Assembly (NCBI RefSeq): GCF_026210795.1
Contig: NC_089438.1
Location: forward strand, 1,571,501 to 1,635,500
Origin: Rhizophagus irregularis
Taxonomy: Eukaryota; Glomeromycota; Glomeromycetes; Glomerales; Glomeraceae
Reading direction: 5' to 3'
Length of the DNA stretch: 64,000 nucleotides
The notes beneath the pieces are model-generated. The model was not told the origin of the DNA. It ran no database searches and saw only the letters and a program-made list of their open reading frames with translations. Position numbers and translations under genes: made by a program. How positions within the stretch are numbered: the first letter of the stretch is position 1; the number at the start of each line of letters is the position of its first letter. This document shows, piece after piece, positions 50,539 through 61,343 of the stretch.

Positions 50539-53409
50539 ATGACTCGTCCATCTAAGAGAAAAACTAGAGGAAAAGAGCAGATACGAGACAATAACGGGAA
50601 GTTTACAAAACGACCAAGGCTATCTGATGGATGTGATGAATTAGGTGATGAATGGGGTGATAAAAATGACAGTGGATGGGATGAAGAGTTTAGTTTATTA
50701 AACGAAAAAGAAGCTTTTGAAGATAAACCTCTTGAGTTAACCTGGTCAGATAACACCCACTTGGAAAAAACAAAACGCGGACCATATCTTACTGGGAAAA
50801 TAAAAAAATCAACATATTTTGATAAATATAGACCAAATGGCTCCTTTACAAAAGCTGCAAAAGGAACCATAAAAATATCAACTTTCATGAATAATAAACC
50901 AATACCGGATGATTTTGAAGACGTTCTTGATGATATGGATGAGGAAGAACGAAATCAACTTGATGTGGGTGAAAGAATCGAAAATTTAAAGCATATCGGC
51001 GGATTTGTTCACTTTTGCATAATGCTAAATTTTGAATGATTTTCATAATATCTGTCACCCAAAACCGGTTTGTAATGTCATGAAATCATCTGATTGAATA
51101 TCACTTGACTAAATAATAAGTCGAGTGAAAATCTACATTTGCGAAACTTAAATTATTTAACGTAAAATAGACACAAAAAAACCCATTTCGTTAACAAAAA
51201 ACCCATTTCTCACCTGCATAGTATTTTTAATGTGTATTATTAGAAAGTAAGTATGTTTTAATAAAACAAAAAGTAAAATAAAAATTTATATAGACACAAT
51301 AGCTATGAATATTTATAAAAGTATTCTAAGACTCATTTAATATTTAAAAAATTTTTTTTTTATAATAACTTTCATAAAATTGTCCATTTTTTGCATTTTT
51401 CAAAACATATTATTAATTCTTATTTATCTTGCTGTAGACAAAATAAGAACTTTTATATTCAAACAAATTGTAAGCATATGTATTATTGATTTTACACAAA
51501 AAAGATTTAGAAGCTATTGTATAAAGTGAGATTCCACAACAGATATTATCAGTATTGCTAAGAATAATATTTATTGTATTTTGGCTTAAAAGAACTATTT
51601 ATCAAATTTATCAAATTATTGTATTAATAAAACCAAATAAAATTTTTTTAATGTTCGTCCCAGGTCCTACTGTGCCATATGTAATAATTTGTGTAACAAA
51701 AGTACCTTAAAATAAACATGTTAATTAGAGGGTGAACAAATCCGCCGATATGGACTGATCTTAAAGAAAAGCAGAAGATTTTAACAGCTGCTGAATATAA
51801 CAGGAAACGTGCAATATATGAGTATTTGAAAAGATTAGGTGAAAATGGAAAAGGAAAGATGAAAACCAGCAAAGAAGCCGCACAGTTGATTTTTATTGAT
51901 TGTGCACCATATAGAGCAAGATCAATTCAATACTGGGCAAATTTTTGGCTTCAGCATAATCGTCTTCCAGTAAGCCGTCAAGGAAGGCATCAAAAAACAA
52001 TACGATTGATAGATGATGAAGATATAGCAGAAGAATGCCATATATAAATTCGATCTCAAGGTGGAACAACTACTCTATTGAAGTTTAAGGAATTCGTTGA
52101 GCAAAAATTGCTTGCAAATTCTGGAATAACAAAAAAAAAACCCATCACCATGAAAACTGCGGCACGATGGTTAAATGTTCTTAGTTATACTTTTCAATCA
52201 CAAAAGTAAGGTAAGAAGATTAATTAACACATTGTTATACAAAAAAATAACCTTATTATTTAAATATTAAGGTATTTATTATGATGGTCATGAACGTCCT
52301 GATGTTGTTGAATATCGAAAATCCTTTTTAGACGAAATCTATAGTTATGAGAAGTATATGGCGAAATATGAAGGTGAAACTATGGAACGAATACCGCCAA
52401 TACTTGAATCTGATGATAAAGAGGTAATTCTTGTAACGCATGATGAATGTATCTTTTACTCTAATGATGGAAAACGGGGTGTATGGGCGAAATCGGGAGA
52501 ATTGCCATTACGCAAAAAAGGAAATGGACGTTCGATAATGGTTAGTGAATTTTTGTTAGAGGAATGTGGACGACTTAAATTAAATATACAACAGCATCAA
52601 GAAAATCCTTTTATACCTGAAGAAGTACGCGTGTATCTCCAACCAGGCAAAGATCGTGAAGGGTATTGGACAAGTGAACACCTAATTAATCAAATAAAAA
52701 CAAAAGTAATTCCCATTTTTGAAACCCTTTTTCCCAATTGTATTGCATTATTTGCATTTGATAATAGCTCAAACCATGCAGCATTTAACCCTGATGCTCT
52801 TGTAGCAAATAAAATGAACTTAAAACCCGGTAGCAAGTAACCAAAAATGAGGGATACAGTTTTTGGATTAAACAATCAGCACCAATCGATGGTAAATGAA
52901 AATGGAAAGCCCAAGGGAATGAAACAAGTTTTAATTGAACGAGGCTTATGGAGAAATGGTCTAAATGCTGATTGTCAGTTGTGTAAAGATAAAGTGGATG
53001 ATGTAACCCGAATTGATTGTTGTGCCCGCCGAATTATTTCATTACAACCTGATTTTATGGAACAAAAAAGTGCATTAGAGGAAGCAATATTAGAAGCTGG
53101 GCATAAATGCATTTTTTATCCAAAGTTCCATTGTGAACTTAACTTTATTGAAAGATATTGGGGGCAGCAAAAAGATATGCTCGTGAGAATTGTGATTATT
53201 CATGGTCAAGCTTGCAACGTGTTGTTCCTGCAGCTTTAGAATCTGTTGATACAAAAATGATAAGAAAATTTGCAAGGAAAACATGGCGTTATATGGATTT
53301 ATATAGAAATGGAATTACAGGTAAGTTGGCAGAATATGCAGCCAAAAAATATAAATCCCACCGCTGTATTCCTGAATATGTATTAGACAAGTTAAATAAA
53401 TTTGAATAA
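50539..53409 (+). pseudogene. DDE transposase of the IS630/Tc1 type, interrupted
   Basis: Starts MTRPSKRKTRGKEQ at 50539. An N-terminal acidic part runs to VGERIENLK, is cut by the MITE, and resumes at TDLKEKQKILTAAEY (51755). A helix-turn-helix-like part follows, then an intron near 52207-52271 and the catalytic domain. First Asp in VTHDECIFYSNDG, second in LFAFDNSSNHAAF, Glu in CELNFIERYWG. The second Asp to Glu spacing is about 130 residues and holds a Cys-rich insert (CQLCKDK...DCCARR). That is far from the 34-35 residues of classic Tc1/mariner, but matches a fungal DDE family. Besides the MITE there are stops at about 52046 and 52838 and a frame change at the G-run near 53160. Dead, though nearly complete. 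Confidence 0.85.
50992..51752. mobile_element. Non-autonomous TIR element, 761 bp, family A copy 2
   Basis: Perfect 21-bp TIRs starting CATATCGGCGGATTTGTTCA at 50992-51012 and 51732-51752. The interior is homologous to the element at 4730-5640, but the 153-bp tandem block is absent here. It interrupts the transposase gene between ENLK and TDLKEK. Comparing the joined codons, at most one base (G) is duplicated, so there is no normal target duplication. Confidence 0.85.
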
Positions 53410-53584
53410 AATTAAAAAAATGCACGCGCGCAATTTTTTTTGTCACCGAAGTCACGTGCAAATAGTATCATATCACGTGAAAATCTACATTTAAAATTTC
53501 AGACTTTGTGGTTTATAAGTGACGCACACCATAGTAATCATATAAAGACGAGCAATATTTCATTAAAATCATTTCACCAAAACT
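53410..53584. other. 3' end of the DDE transposon and a piece of the palindrome arm
   Basis: 53410-53531 is the non-coding tail and right TIR of the transposon; it includes TCACGTGA at 53473. 53534-53584 is the continuation of the left palindrome arm. Confidence 0.7.
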
Positions 53585-54384
53585 ATATATGAAGTTGAAA
53601 TTAAAGCCTAAAAGTAGAAATATTTCAACTTGGGAAGGTCAAAAGTCAAAATTAAAGTTGAAATGGTCAAAATTACATCTTAGTCATGTGATTTTTATAA
53701 TTATAATTTAATATAAAAATTTTAAATGTGAATAACTCCGTCAATATTGATGCTACAGATATGAAATATATATCATTGGAATCCTCTCGATGAGCTGAAT
53801 CCAACCGCATAAAAATCATAAAAATCAAATAACTGGATGCGGAGATTGTTAGCTTTGAATTTTAAAATTATTGCTTACTATAAAAATTATAAGACTATTT
53901 AATACCAAATTTTAAACGTGAATAACTCCGTCAATATTGATGCTACAGATATGAAATACATATCATTGGAATCCTCTCGATGAGCTGAATCCAACCGCGT
54001 AAAGATCATAAAAATCAAAGCACTGGATGCGGAGATCGTTAACTTTGAATTTTAAAATTATTGTTTACTATAAAAATTATAAGACTATTTAATACCAAAT
54101 TTTAAATGTGAATAACTCCGTCAATATTGATGCTACAAATATGAAATACATATCATTGGAATCCTCTCGATGAGCTGAAATCAACCGTGTAAAGATCATA
54201 AAAATCAAATCACTGGATGTGGAGTTCGTTAACTTTGAATTTTAATATTATTGTTTACTATAAAATCATATAACTATGACGTAATTTTGACCATTTCGAC
54301 TTTTGGAGGGGCTCAAGTCGAAATCATTTCAACCATTTCGACCATTTTGGAGGTCAAAATTAACCAATTTCAGTTTCATGTATA
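53585..54384. mobile_element. 800-bp inverted-repeat element carrying three 190-bp repeats
   Basis: The left end TATATGAAGTTGAAATT and the reverse complement of the right end (TATACATGAAACTGAAATT) match with small changes. Inside, GAAATGGTCAAAATTAC pairs with GTAATTTTGACCATTTC, giving a second inverted layer. It splits the left arm of the palindrome exactly where the right arm is continuous, so it is a later insertion. Non-coding, superfamily unknown. Confidence 0.65.
53721..54275. repeat. Tandem repeat, exact 190-bp period, ~2.95 copies
   Basis: Units start at 53721, 53911 and 54101 (GTGAATAACTCCGTCAATAT in each). They share ATCATTGGAATCCTCTCGAT, GAGCTGAATCCAACCG and ACTGGATGCGGAG, with only scattered changes. 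The function is unknown. Confidence 0.95.
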
Positions 54385-55200
54385 ATCGAGACGCGTCGAA
54401 TGGTAGTAAGATCATCTCTCTAGCCTTGATATATCACGAGATAATTAACGCTAAACATTTTTTATGAAACTAGCAATAGAATCGTATCTATTGATCCTAG
54501 AGAATGATCTTGGCATCATTCGATAGGTCTTAATGAGATGAATCTAATGAGCCTTTTTTCATTTTTTTATGATCACTACATAACAAGTTATCTTAATTTT
54601 CGCATTTTTTAAATTTTTAAATGTCAAAAAATAAAAATTCTGATCTAAGATATAACCCATCTTCTACTGATTGTATTAGATCGATCTTTAGCTCATTAGA
54701 ACCGCCTCAATGAGACGAGTTGAATGACGGTAAGATCATGTCTCTAGCATTTGTATATCATGAGATAAATCATACTAAGCAATTTTAGAAAATTAGCATT
54801 AATAAGGTATCTATTGATGCTAGAGACATGATCTTACCATCATTCAACTCGTCTCTCTGAGACGGTTCTAATGAGCTAAAGATCGTTCTAATACAATCAG
54901 TAGAAAATAGGTTATATCTTAGATCAGAATTTTTATTTTTTAACGTTTAAAAATTTAAAAAAATGCGAAAATTAAGATAACTCGTTATGTAGTAATAATA
55001 AAAAATAAAAAAAGGCTCATTAGATTCGTCTCATTAAGGCCTATCGAATGATGCCAAGATCATTTCTCTAGGATCAATAGATATGATTCTATTGCTAGTT
55101 TCATAAAAAATGTTTAGCGTTGATTATCTCGTGATATATCAAGGCTAGAGAGATGATCTTACTACCATTCGACGCGTCTCGATGAGACGATTCTAATGAG
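54385..55200. repeat. Inner palindrome, arms ~365-380 bp, loop ~70 bp
   Basis: 54720-54749 (GGTAAGATCATGTCTCTAGC) pairs with 54818-54848, and matching continues outward to 54385 / 55195. Each arm also contains two related units (TAAGATCATSTCTCTAGC occurs twice per arm), so there are four partial copies of one word set. A single RNA strand would form a long hairpin. Confidence 0.85.
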
Positions 55201-55390
55201 CTATTGCTCGTCTTTATACGATCACTGGTTGCCGAGTTATTTCGATTTTCACATTTTTTCTTAAAATCAGATAAAACCGAACTGAACTGGACAGTTCCGG
55301 TTCAGTTTTCATTCAGTTTCAGTTTTTATCTGAACCAGAAAAAAAACTGCACCAAGCAAACTGACCCGTTTAAAACTTTACCACTAGACT

Positions 55391-55539
55391 TAGTGTTATG
55401 GTCCAATTTTTTAAATGGACCAGTCCAATTAACCAACTAAAAATTATATGTAACTGGACTGGAACTGGACTTAATGTATTGGACTAGTCCAGTCCAATTA
55501 AATTTTTCTAAACTGGACTTAATCCAGTGACCAACACTG
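55391..55539. mobile_element. Small hAT-like MITE, 149 bp, CTGGACT words
   Basis: The left end TAGTGTTATGGTCC and the reverse complement of the right end (CAGTGTTGGTCACTGG) are imperfect TIRs of hAT type. The flanks ACTAGACT and ACTGGAAT agree at 6 of 8 positions, an eroded 8-bp duplication. The inside repeats CTGGACT and AGTCCAGT. Confidence 0.45.
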
Positions 55540-56149
55540 ACTGGAATAGTTGCATCTATTCACTTGCCGAATTCTGCGCAATATCGTACTATATGTGATA
55601 AAAAATTAAACAACAAATTTCTTAAATATGAGGCAGAGTGAAATGATGTAAAAATTATTCATATCGGTAAGAGTGAATTAGTAATATTGCATTACTTAAT
55701 TTTTTATTTCAGTTGCTAATTCCCGATTTATGCTTTAGTTTCAAAATTTCTTAATCTTAGAGGGAAATATTATTTTACATAGTATGTGTCAATATAGATA
55801 AACTAAAATTCTGTAAATATGGGTGGAATAGTTTATTTCAGAAATCTAGTGTAGAAAAGAGTATTGGTGTGAAAATCTCATAATGATAGCATTATATATT
55901 TTACTCATTCTTTTTTAATTGCAAAGGTATCTGCTAAAAATATATACTGTATTATACAATATGTATTACTATATTCATTTATAATTCTAATAAATTTGCA
56001 ATTAAATTCGCATTCGTTTTTATTATTTTTCAAATACTTTTTGTACATTACTTTTATACAAATTACTAATAAAGAAAATCATGCAATACAATCTACTCTA
56101 CGAATGATATATGAATATATTGGATTTAATTGTAGAATAAATGTTAAAA
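55540..56149. other. AT-rich stretch without a gene
   Basis: 610 bp with no supported feature. The end overlaps the 3' UTR of the minus-strand gene that follows. Confidence 0.4.
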
Positions 56150-57376
56150 TCAATACTTTTTTTTATTTTTTTTATTTTTTTGCTTCTTTTTTCTGCCACT
56201 TTCCCATTTTTGCTTTGTTGAATATTTAGCATCAATATAAACATAAGATTCTGGTGATTTTGCAAATTCTTCAGCTTTTTTATCATATGCATTTATTGGT
56301 ACCAATTTGCGAGTAACCTCATCGACATAATAAAGATTTTCGTGGTGAAAAAGATAATTTGTCAAAGCTTCTTCCAGATTATCTCCTCCACGTATCATGC
56401 TATCATCTATGCGAGACCAAAAATAAATAACACCATTATGATCTTTTAGCCAAAAAACTGAATCATTACGTGCAAGCACTAGGCAGAAATCAGTAATGCC
56501 ATACATTCCGGCGAAGAGTGCGATCTCAATATCATTCAAGGCTTTTTTGTCTATCTCATCGTGATATGGTTCTTTATTCTTCAATAGTTCAAGAAGATCC
56601 TGGGTGTGCTGCGTTTCATGATCATTTTGCAATTCGAGCAAAGTACTTTCATTTTTTGTATCACTGTTTCCATTGCATGAGTTCTGATCAGTAGCCTGGG
56701 TAACTGTGATGCTAGATGAAATAATGTATTCATTTCGACACAATTCCTGAACTGCCAAAACTCTTGATTCATTTCCAAATTCCCATTCACATCCCAAGGA
56801 AAGAGATGATGATTCAATAAATCGATTTGCTGTTGGTAATTTACTATTTGTTTTCTGACATCCCTGTTTCCTATTGTTGATGCTCTGAACGAGATCATTT
56901 TGATTTTGTGTTTTTTCTTGCGCTCTGATATCCACGTCACACTTATTACTGTTGGCGGGTTCTCGAGTCTTGACTCTAAAATTAATATCCACTTTGCCAA
57001 TTGATCTAAATGCCGAAACAGCCATTCCTTCTGCTGATCGAAAGAAATTAGAGACTTTGGAAGTTTGCCGATATTGATTGTATAAAAAAGGGCAAGAGTA
57101 TCCTATATAATGATAACTGGGATCTCTGCTCCGTCTATGTTCATTATCAGATATTTCGGTCTCATGTTCTGATATATTTGAATCCTTTGTTTGTGATCTC
57201 TAGAATATCATACAAATATTAATGTGACACTTGCTTAAAATATGGCATAATATTTAAACTACATACATATATATATATATATATATAGTATATAATACCT
57301 GTAGGGTACCAGAAATTCCTTGTATAAAATTTTCAAATTTTCGTCTGTCTTTAAAAGTTTTGTTAAGTACTTCCAT
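56150..57376 (-). CDS. Unrecognised 375-aa protein
   Basis: Two minus-strand exons, 57299-57376 (26 codons, MEVLNKTFKDRRKFENFI...) and 56150-57199 (350 codons), phase 0, intron GTATTA...TTCTAG. The N-terminal half is polar and low in conservation signals (SEHETEISDNEHRRSRDPSY). The C-terminal half looks folded: DIEIALFAGMYGITDFCLVL, then SVFWLKDHNGVIYFWSRIDD, a helical EEALTNYLFHHENLYYVDE, and a very Lys-rich tail (GRKKKQKNKKNKKKY). No signal peptide or membrane span. It is open throughout and has clean splice sites, so it is probably real. It sits between repeat regions and may belong to a lineage-specific gene family. Function unknown. Confidence 0.6.
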
Positions 57377-57676
57377 AGCTATAGTAATACTTTACAGGTT
57401 AAAAAAAAAAAGACAAAGAACTTACTTCTTTTTTAGTATTTATATTATTAAGCAGATATGAAACATATTCTTTGATGTAACATAATGTAATACAGTAAAT
57501 ATTTATATGACATCTATGACATCATTGTGATCGTACACATTACTAATTTTGAGATAGATAATTGTGAGAAGGCAAAATCTGATTAGCTGATCATCTCGTA
57601 ATCTGAGGAGACACATCTGAAAATAATTTAGCCATTGTAAAAACTAATTCTGTGATAAATAAGTTTTAACAAAATG

Positions 57677-57832
57677 GGCGCTTTGCAGTAGAAAGGGATG
57701 AAACTACTAAAAAAAATAAAAAATGAGTTAATATAAAATCTGAACAAATTATAGCATTTAGAATATTTTTGGCATATAAAAGAAAATTTGAATTTTTTTA
57801 GTAGTTTCGTCCCTTTTTACTGCAAAGCGCCC
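57677..57832. mobile_element. MITE, 156 bp, GGGCGCTTTGCAGTA TIRs
   Basis: TIRs of about 40 bp (GGGCGCTTTGCAGTARAAAG, then GGGAYGAAACTACTAAA) with few mismatches. The flanks share AAAT on both sides, a possible 4-bp target duplication. Almost all of the element is TIR. Confidence 0.85.
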
Positions 57833-57919
57833 AAATAATACTTTATTAATAATATAAATAAATACAATAATATGTTTGGTGCACATTTAAGCACATCTAA
57901 GCATATTTAAGTATGTCTG

Positions 57920-58116
57920 AAATGTGTAACAGATTACGCTAAAATTGGTGACAAATAACAGGTGACAAATAAGTTTTGGACTAAAAAAACCAAGTCCTTT
58001 AGATAAATAGTGTTTTTGAACCTCAGGCTTATACGTGATCATGTGACGCTAAAAACTGCTAACCATCACTCCTTACTCTAAAGCTAATATATTTGGCGTA
58101 ATCTGTCATACATTTT
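57920..58116. mobile_element. MITE, ~197 bp, AACAGATTACGC TIRs
   Basis: AAATGTGTAACAGATTACGC at the left pairs with GGCGTAATCTGTCATACATTT at the right (24 bp, about three mismatches). A third related word, GTAACAGGTTACGCCGAA, lies just outside at 58140. Non-coding. Confidence 0.65.
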
Positions 58117-58513
58117 GGACCAGCCACATGTAAAATCTGTAACAGGTTACGCCGAATACAGTACTTAGCAATCAATTGGAATTGACAATTAAACTGACTG
58201 TTGTGTCAGTACTTTATTTTTTGTTGCCTTTTTTAATAAAATAGTTTATTTTTAATAATTACATTTTTAATGGTTATTTTTCTTTGGATTTTTAAGAAAA
58301 AATAGTACTTTTTTTTGTCTTTTTACTGGTTTTTTTTTATTCTCAAAAAATAGTTTTTATTATAAGTAGAAACAAAATTTTTAATGTAAAATAAAAATAT
58401 AAGAAAAGTTCTTTACTACAACTTGCAGTATAAATAAAGAAATAATATCTTATGGTTACAAATTATTTCTTTGCAATATATAAAGCATTATAATGCTATT
58501 AAAAAAAATATCT
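58117..58513. other. AT-rich stretch without a gene
   Basis: Nothing specific beyond the repeated AACAGGTTACGCC word. Confidence 0.4.
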
Positions 58514-60157
58514 TTAATTTGGTCTATTGTTCAACACATTTTTGGTCAAATTATGTTCTTTTTTGCCCAATTTCTTCTTTTTTTGGACAGGAATAACTTG
58601 AGGGTCCAAATTTTCTTTTTCTTCATATTTTAGAACTAGGTAATTTCCTCTTGGCACTACTTCCTTCTATTTTACATCATTTGATTGATTCTACTTGAAC
58701 TCAAATATATGCACCACTCTTAATAGCAATCATTATATCTATATTACAATTAATATTATAAAGATAGGAAGATAATTGGGGAATAGATTTTGATTTTGCT
58801 GCATTATACCGACTTTTAAACTTATTTAATGCAGTTCATAACATTTGACCAGAATTTTGATAATCTGATCTAACAACTTCTAAAAATAAAGTAAACTCAA
58901 AAAGATCAGTTTTTCCAAGTTCTTTGTTTACTTCACTGAGTTTACTTAGTTTTTCAGCTCCTCTAAAAATAAGAATTGTAATTTACAAATTACAGTATAT
59001 AAATTTCACAACTGGTTGACAAAGCAAAAAAACCTTATCTCTATTCAGTAATCAAAGTTTTATTTGATATTCCTAATTTCAGATTATACAATTTCTTGAT
59101 TCTGTAAAGCAGTTTGTGCATGTAATGATATATAAAAGGATTTATTTTCAGCAACATAATCTAAAGATTTTTCAAAAGATAATACTATTTAACTTTATAT
59201 AATTAAAAAATTTAATGAATATTTATATTTACCAAGTGCTATATAAGCATAAATCATATGATCATCAGGTGTTAAAGATGAAATAAAATTAAATATTGAA
59301 ATGTGAAACTTTGTTGAAACTGCCCCTTGATGTTTACAAGGAGCGCCAGACATTCTAATAGGACAGGTATATACTCCAATTTCATTATTTATAACATAAA
59401 TAAAGTCATTATTCTTTGTATTTGGTACTAAAAATTCATTTGCTACATTAGTTTTTTGAATGGAGTTTGCATCTACTTTCTCCCATCCAGGATATAAGAA
59501 CCATTTTGCAATGCATAAAGTTCCTGGATACTTATGTGCAACTCGGAATAATCGCCTTTCATAGAATCTTTTCATATTTATGATAATAAACTGAAATACT
59601 TGTATAGGATTGTAGGCTTGTGTCCTTACAAAAATAATATCCTTTATTATACCAAAACTTCATTCAATATAATTATTAGTATGATTACTATGCATTGGTA
59701 ATCCTATATGAAAGAATAAAGCCCAAAATTGTTAACATTCCCATAAAAGTTCAAAGTGTTTTTGTAGTTTGTTCAAATTCTTCACAATGTGCATTCATTT
59801 CTGAATCTGATGACACATATAAGATTTTCTTCATTTTCTCCATAATAGGTGCATGATCTTCTTTATTAATACTATGTTTTGCATTATGAAGTCACCTCCA
59901 GAATGCTTACAAGAAATGGAATATATATAAAAGACGTATTTCTATAATAAATTTTAAATTAATTAATAATTAGTAATTTATTAATTTAATTTTATATTTT
60001 GTAATAAATTAAGTATAATAAACAAATTACCATTTGGCCAACAAAGCTCTAATGCATTATGTTCTGCAGCTGAATCGTCTGTTAAAAAAACAATTAGTCT
60101 AATTTGTGGACTATGACCATAAAAAGCATTCATTAGGAAAATTGTTTTCGATAAATT
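58514..60157 (-). pseudogene. Decayed MULE transposase with SWIM zinc finger
   Basis: Minus-strand pieces in MULE order. TIFLMNAFYGHSPQIRLIVF and LTDDSAAEHNALELCWPNG (60020-60150) are the catalytic core. Middle pieces near 59640-59900 have stops. MKRFYERRLFRVAHKYPGTL to a SWIM finger, YTCPIRMSGAPCKHQGAV, occupies 59195-59575. The C-terminal KENLDPQVIPVQKKKKLG ends at 58514. Several stops and frame changes make it inactive. Its 5' part is cut off by the insertion at 60158. Confidence 0.75.
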
Positions 60158-60300
60158 TAGAGCTCTGAACAGGTCAGCCAAATTCAGGTAACCTGACCTG
60201 ACCTGACCTGAAATTCAGGTCAGGTATGAGATTTTTAAAAAAAATTCAGGTCAGATATGAAGATTGACCTGACCTGATTGACCTGTTGACCTGAAACTAT

Positions 60301-61010
60301 TGATTCTGCTATATAATAAAAGTGAGTTGCAGTATTGCGATTCACTTTTTTATATTGATTTTATATAATAAAAGTGAGTTGCAGTTAGGGATGGGGTCGG
60401 TTCGATTACGTAATTTTGAGCAGTTTTTGGAACCGATCAAAATCTCGTGAGTTTCGAACTTATATGAGCCAAAAATCTTATTGGGAATAGAGAAACACTA
60501 ATATTTTTACAATAAATAAAAAAAAAGAAAATTTATAAGTCAAAACAATTTTTAATAGCTTTTAAAAAATTGAACTGAACCGGTTCCGAACCGGTTCTAA
60601 AAACCGGTTTAAAATATGATCAACATCAAAATTATGATGATCATGAACCAACTATTGATTGTTAACCAATCAAAATTTTTTTAATTCATAATCAATATAT
60701 GTTCGACTTGTGTCTTTAATTTGACACATGTAGCTCATATTTTTCTTAATGGGAACCGATGTGGAACCGACGGGGAACCGAAATGGAACTGAACGAACCG
60801 TCCCCATCCCTAGTTGCAGTATTGCAATTCACTTTTTTATATAGATTCTATATAAAAAAAGTGAGTTGCGGTATTGCGATTCACTTTTTTATATTGATTT
60901 TATATAATAAAAGTGAGTTGCGATATTGCGATTCACTTTTTTATATTAATTCTATATAAAAAAAATGAATTGCAGTATTGGGATTCACTTTTTTATATGA
61001 TTTTAATATA
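60301..61010. repeat. 52-bp minisatellite, about six units, split by a MITE
   Basis: GTGAGTTGC recurs at 60322, 60374, 60862 and 60914, with a variant (ATGAATTGC) at 60966. Units contain GTATTGCGATTCACTTTTTT and a TATATTGATTTTATATAAT part. The 427-bp MITE separates units two and three. Beyond 61010 the array degrades. Confidence 0.9.
60386..60812. mobile_element. hAT-type MITE, 427 bp, GGAACCG/ACCGGTT subterminal repeats
   Basis: Flanked by a perfect 8-bp target duplication GTTGCAGT (60378-60385 and 60813-60820). The ends TAGGGATGGGG and CCCCATCCCTA are perfectly inverted over 11 bp, with GTCGGTTCG / CGAACCGTC following. The interior is rich in GGAACCG and ACCGGTT words. It is the youngest layer of this nest. 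Confidence 0.95.
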
Positions 61011-61343
61011 AAAATGTTGAATCGCAATATTTCAAGAAAAAATGTTGCGAAAATATTTTTTCATAATGTTATATTAAAAAAAATGGGTTGCAATATTTTT
61101 TTTCAATATTTTAATAAAAAACGTTGCAAAAATGTTTTTTTTCATAATATTATATTAAAAAAAAAAAGTTTTGTACCGTTTTTTTCAATACTTTAATAAA
61201 AATAGTCCTGAAATTTTTCAGGTTTCAAATCAGGTCAGGTCAAACAGACAACCTGATATAACCTGATCTGACCTGACCTGAAAAAAAATTTCAGGTCAGG
61301 TTTATCAATTAACCTGACCTGACCTGACCCATTCAGAGCTCTA

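Larger units (their letters stand above)
50233..53531 (+). mobile_element. IS630/Tc1-type DNA transposon with TA target duplication, 3.3 kb including an insertion
   Basis: The TIRs start TGGTGTGCGTCAC and match over 26 bp with one mismatch (TGGTGTGCGTCACYTATAAA...). The element is flanked by TA on both sides (50231-50232 and 53532-53533). It encodes a DDE transposase on the plus strand and is interrupted by the MITE at 50992-51752. Without that insertion it is about 2.5 kb. It sits inside the left arm of the palindromic element. Confidence 0.9.
50072..55385. mobile_element. Giant palindromic (foldback) element, host of a four-level nest
   Basis: Once the two later insertions are removed (50233-53531 and 53585-54384), the left part (50100-50232, 53534-53584, 54385-54749) is the reverse complement of the right part (54818-55350). 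Shared words include TTTTAAGAAAAAATG, ATAAAGACGAGCAATA and GAGACGCGTCGAATGG. The arms are about 550-650 bp around a ~70-bp loop centred near 54785. The outer ends carry CAGTTC/GGTTCAG subterminal words. The left end reads TAGAGCTCC, similar to the element at 60158. The right boundary is approximate, as it abuts another small element. No coding sequence. Confidence 0.75.
60158..61343. mobile_element. hAT-like element, 1.19 kb, ACCTG subterminal arrays
   Basis: The TIRs TAGAGCTCTGAACAGGTCAG and TAGAGCTCTGAATGGGTCAG (inverted) are near-identical over 20 bp. Both subterminal zones are dense arrays of ACCTG/CAGGT words (60190-60300 and 61215-61330). The flanks GATAAATT and CATCAGAT match poorly, so the target duplication has eroded or the ends are off by a few bases. 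The interior is a 52-bp minisatellite and a nested MITE. It has inserted in the MULE pseudogene. Confidence 0.75.

Noticed and set aside
49511-55539. One large hAT element bounded by CAGTGTTGGT and ACCAACACTG
   Set aside because: The flanking 8-mers (ATCTTCAT and ACTGGAAT) do not match, and the sequences behind the 10-bp ends differ. The right end pairs better with 55391 as a small MITE.
60759-60959. Open frame with repeated Phe/Tyr/Ile-rich peptide
   Set aside because: Translation of the 52-bp minisatellite and the end of a MITE.
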